Source of the DNA: an uncultured Oscillospiraceae bacterium | Lineage (GTDB): Bacteria; Bacillota; Clostridia; Oscillospirales; Ruminococcaceae | Direction: 5' to 3' | NCBI GenBank assembly: GCA_910589145.1 | Contig: CAJUSD010000018.1 | Span: 1 to 60,307, forward strand | Length of the DNA stretch: 60,307 nucleotides | Part shown: positions 60,075 through 60,307 of the stretch, in pieces | How positions within the stretch are numbered: the stretch's first letter is position 1 | Layout: each line of letters begins with the position of its first letter | Position numbers and translations under genes: made by a program | The notes under the pieces: generated by a model | What the model was told of the DNA's origin: nothing | Seen by the model: the letters and a program-made list of their open reading frames with translations, nothing else | The model's database searches: none

Positions 60075-60307
60075 TTATTCGGGAAAAATAGAAAGCTCCT
60101 TCATCAAAAGGTGTCGGTATTCTTTATTTTTTGTTGCCCTTTTGGCATCTTCTACTCTTCCTGTTTCAAACAATTTCTGCATCAGAAGTGCAAAAGCGTT
60201 TTCTCCTTCCTGTCGGCCTACCTGCAAACCTTCCTGCCGACCCACCTGCAAGCCTTCTCGCCGGCCTCTATTCTCTATCCTGTCCAGTACTTCACACATA
60301 TTATTCA
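60075..60307 (-). CDS. C-terminal part of an Rpn-type recombination-promoting nuclease
   Basis: The frame is open to the end of the window (two codons precede the ATG at 60299 without a stop), so this is the 3' end of a longer gene. MCEVLDRIENRGRREG followed by repeated GLQVGRQEG units and a helical tail is the standard end of Rpn/PD-(D/E)XK transposase-like proteins, whose catalytic domain would lie outside. The tandem 8-residue repeat is typical and often varies in copy number. Confidence 0.7.
   Translation of the reverse strand, partial: NNMCEVLDRIENRGRREGLQVGRQEGLQVGRQEGENAFALLMQKLFETGRVEDAKRATKNKEYRHLLMKELSIFPE

Noticed and set aside
1..60307. CRISPR arrays, rRNA and tRNA genes, prophage modules
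   Set aside because: No regularly spaced direct repeats, no rRNA core sequences, no cloverleaf with TTCGA loop, and no phage structural or lysis genes were seen by eye on either strand.

Overview
The window reads as a chromosomal segment of an anaerobic, low-to-moderate GC Firmicute of class Clostridia, most likely a gut Oscillospiraceae/Ruminococcaceae-type organism. The signs are Clostridia-style Shine-Dalgarno sites (GGAGG), several TTG/GTG starts, an oxygen-sensitive sulfatase-maturase, FeoAB, a class B sortase with a giant Ig-repeat surface protein, and a multi-hairpin dispersed repeat of the kind seen between genes of these bacteria. The taxon is inferred; no rRNA or tRNA gene is present to test it.

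Layout. 1-2.7 kb: two tandem paralogous secreted proteins, the first cut by the window edge. 2.7-5.2 kb: feoA-feoB (minus). 5.4-8.1 kb: a serine recombinase, then a DedA membrane protein and a GT4 glycosyltransferase. 8.2-9.0 kb: a DUF362 protein behind a promoter with the 19-bp spacer typical of MerR control. 9.2-9.5 kb: a non-coding relic resembling the right end/guide-RNA scaffold of an IS200/IS605 (TnpB) element. 9.6-15 kb: two translationally coupled PcRGLX/YetA-like (exo-rhamnogalacturonan lyase family) enzymes. 15-18.5 kb: an XRE-methyltransferase fusion, purC, a divergent XRE/unknown pair and a GNAT. 18.6-27.8 kb: a 2588-residue surface protein and a class B sortase. 28.0-30.5 kb: a 197-bp inverted-repeat element, a membrane acyltransferase and, beside a second serine recombinase, what looks like an invertible promoter. 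30.7-40.9 kb: a nitroreductase and a full arginine cluster (argG, argH, argC, argJ, argB, argD, argF) holding a cupin and two decayed genes. 41-45 kb: paired radical SAM proteins, an HxlR regulator and two membrane proteins. 45.1-49.5 kb: a CUT1 sugar transporter of LplABC type and an XRE gene. 49.6-53 kb: a possible small toxin-like peptide, an AI-2E family permease, rsmI and a tRNA methyltransferase. 53.2-56.9 kb: sulfatase maturase and a Cys-type sulfatase around a hairpin repeat. 57.3-60.3 kb: a DUF4349 lipoprotein, an internally duplicated secreted protein and the C-terminus of an Rpn-type nuclease.

How parts fit. The YetA-like enzymes, the LplABC-like transporter (no ATPase here) and the sulfatase/maturase pair suggest use of pectin or other sulfated/plant or host glycans. 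In Bacillus subtilis yetA lies beside lplABCD, which supports linking the first two although they are 30 kb apart here. The arginine genes encode the acetyl-recycling route from glutamate to arginine.

Most interesting: at 29734-29883 two 26-bp imperfect palindromes built as 12 + 2 + 12 bp, inverted relative to each other by their AG core, flank 98 bp that hold a promoter-like sequence. They abut a Hin-like serine recombinase and lie upstream of a surface-modifying acyltransferase. In the orientation present, the promoter points away from the acyltransferase into a strong terminator, so the switch would be OFF; inversion would turn it ON. This is a hypothesis from sequence alone, but it is a complete and testable phase-variation module.
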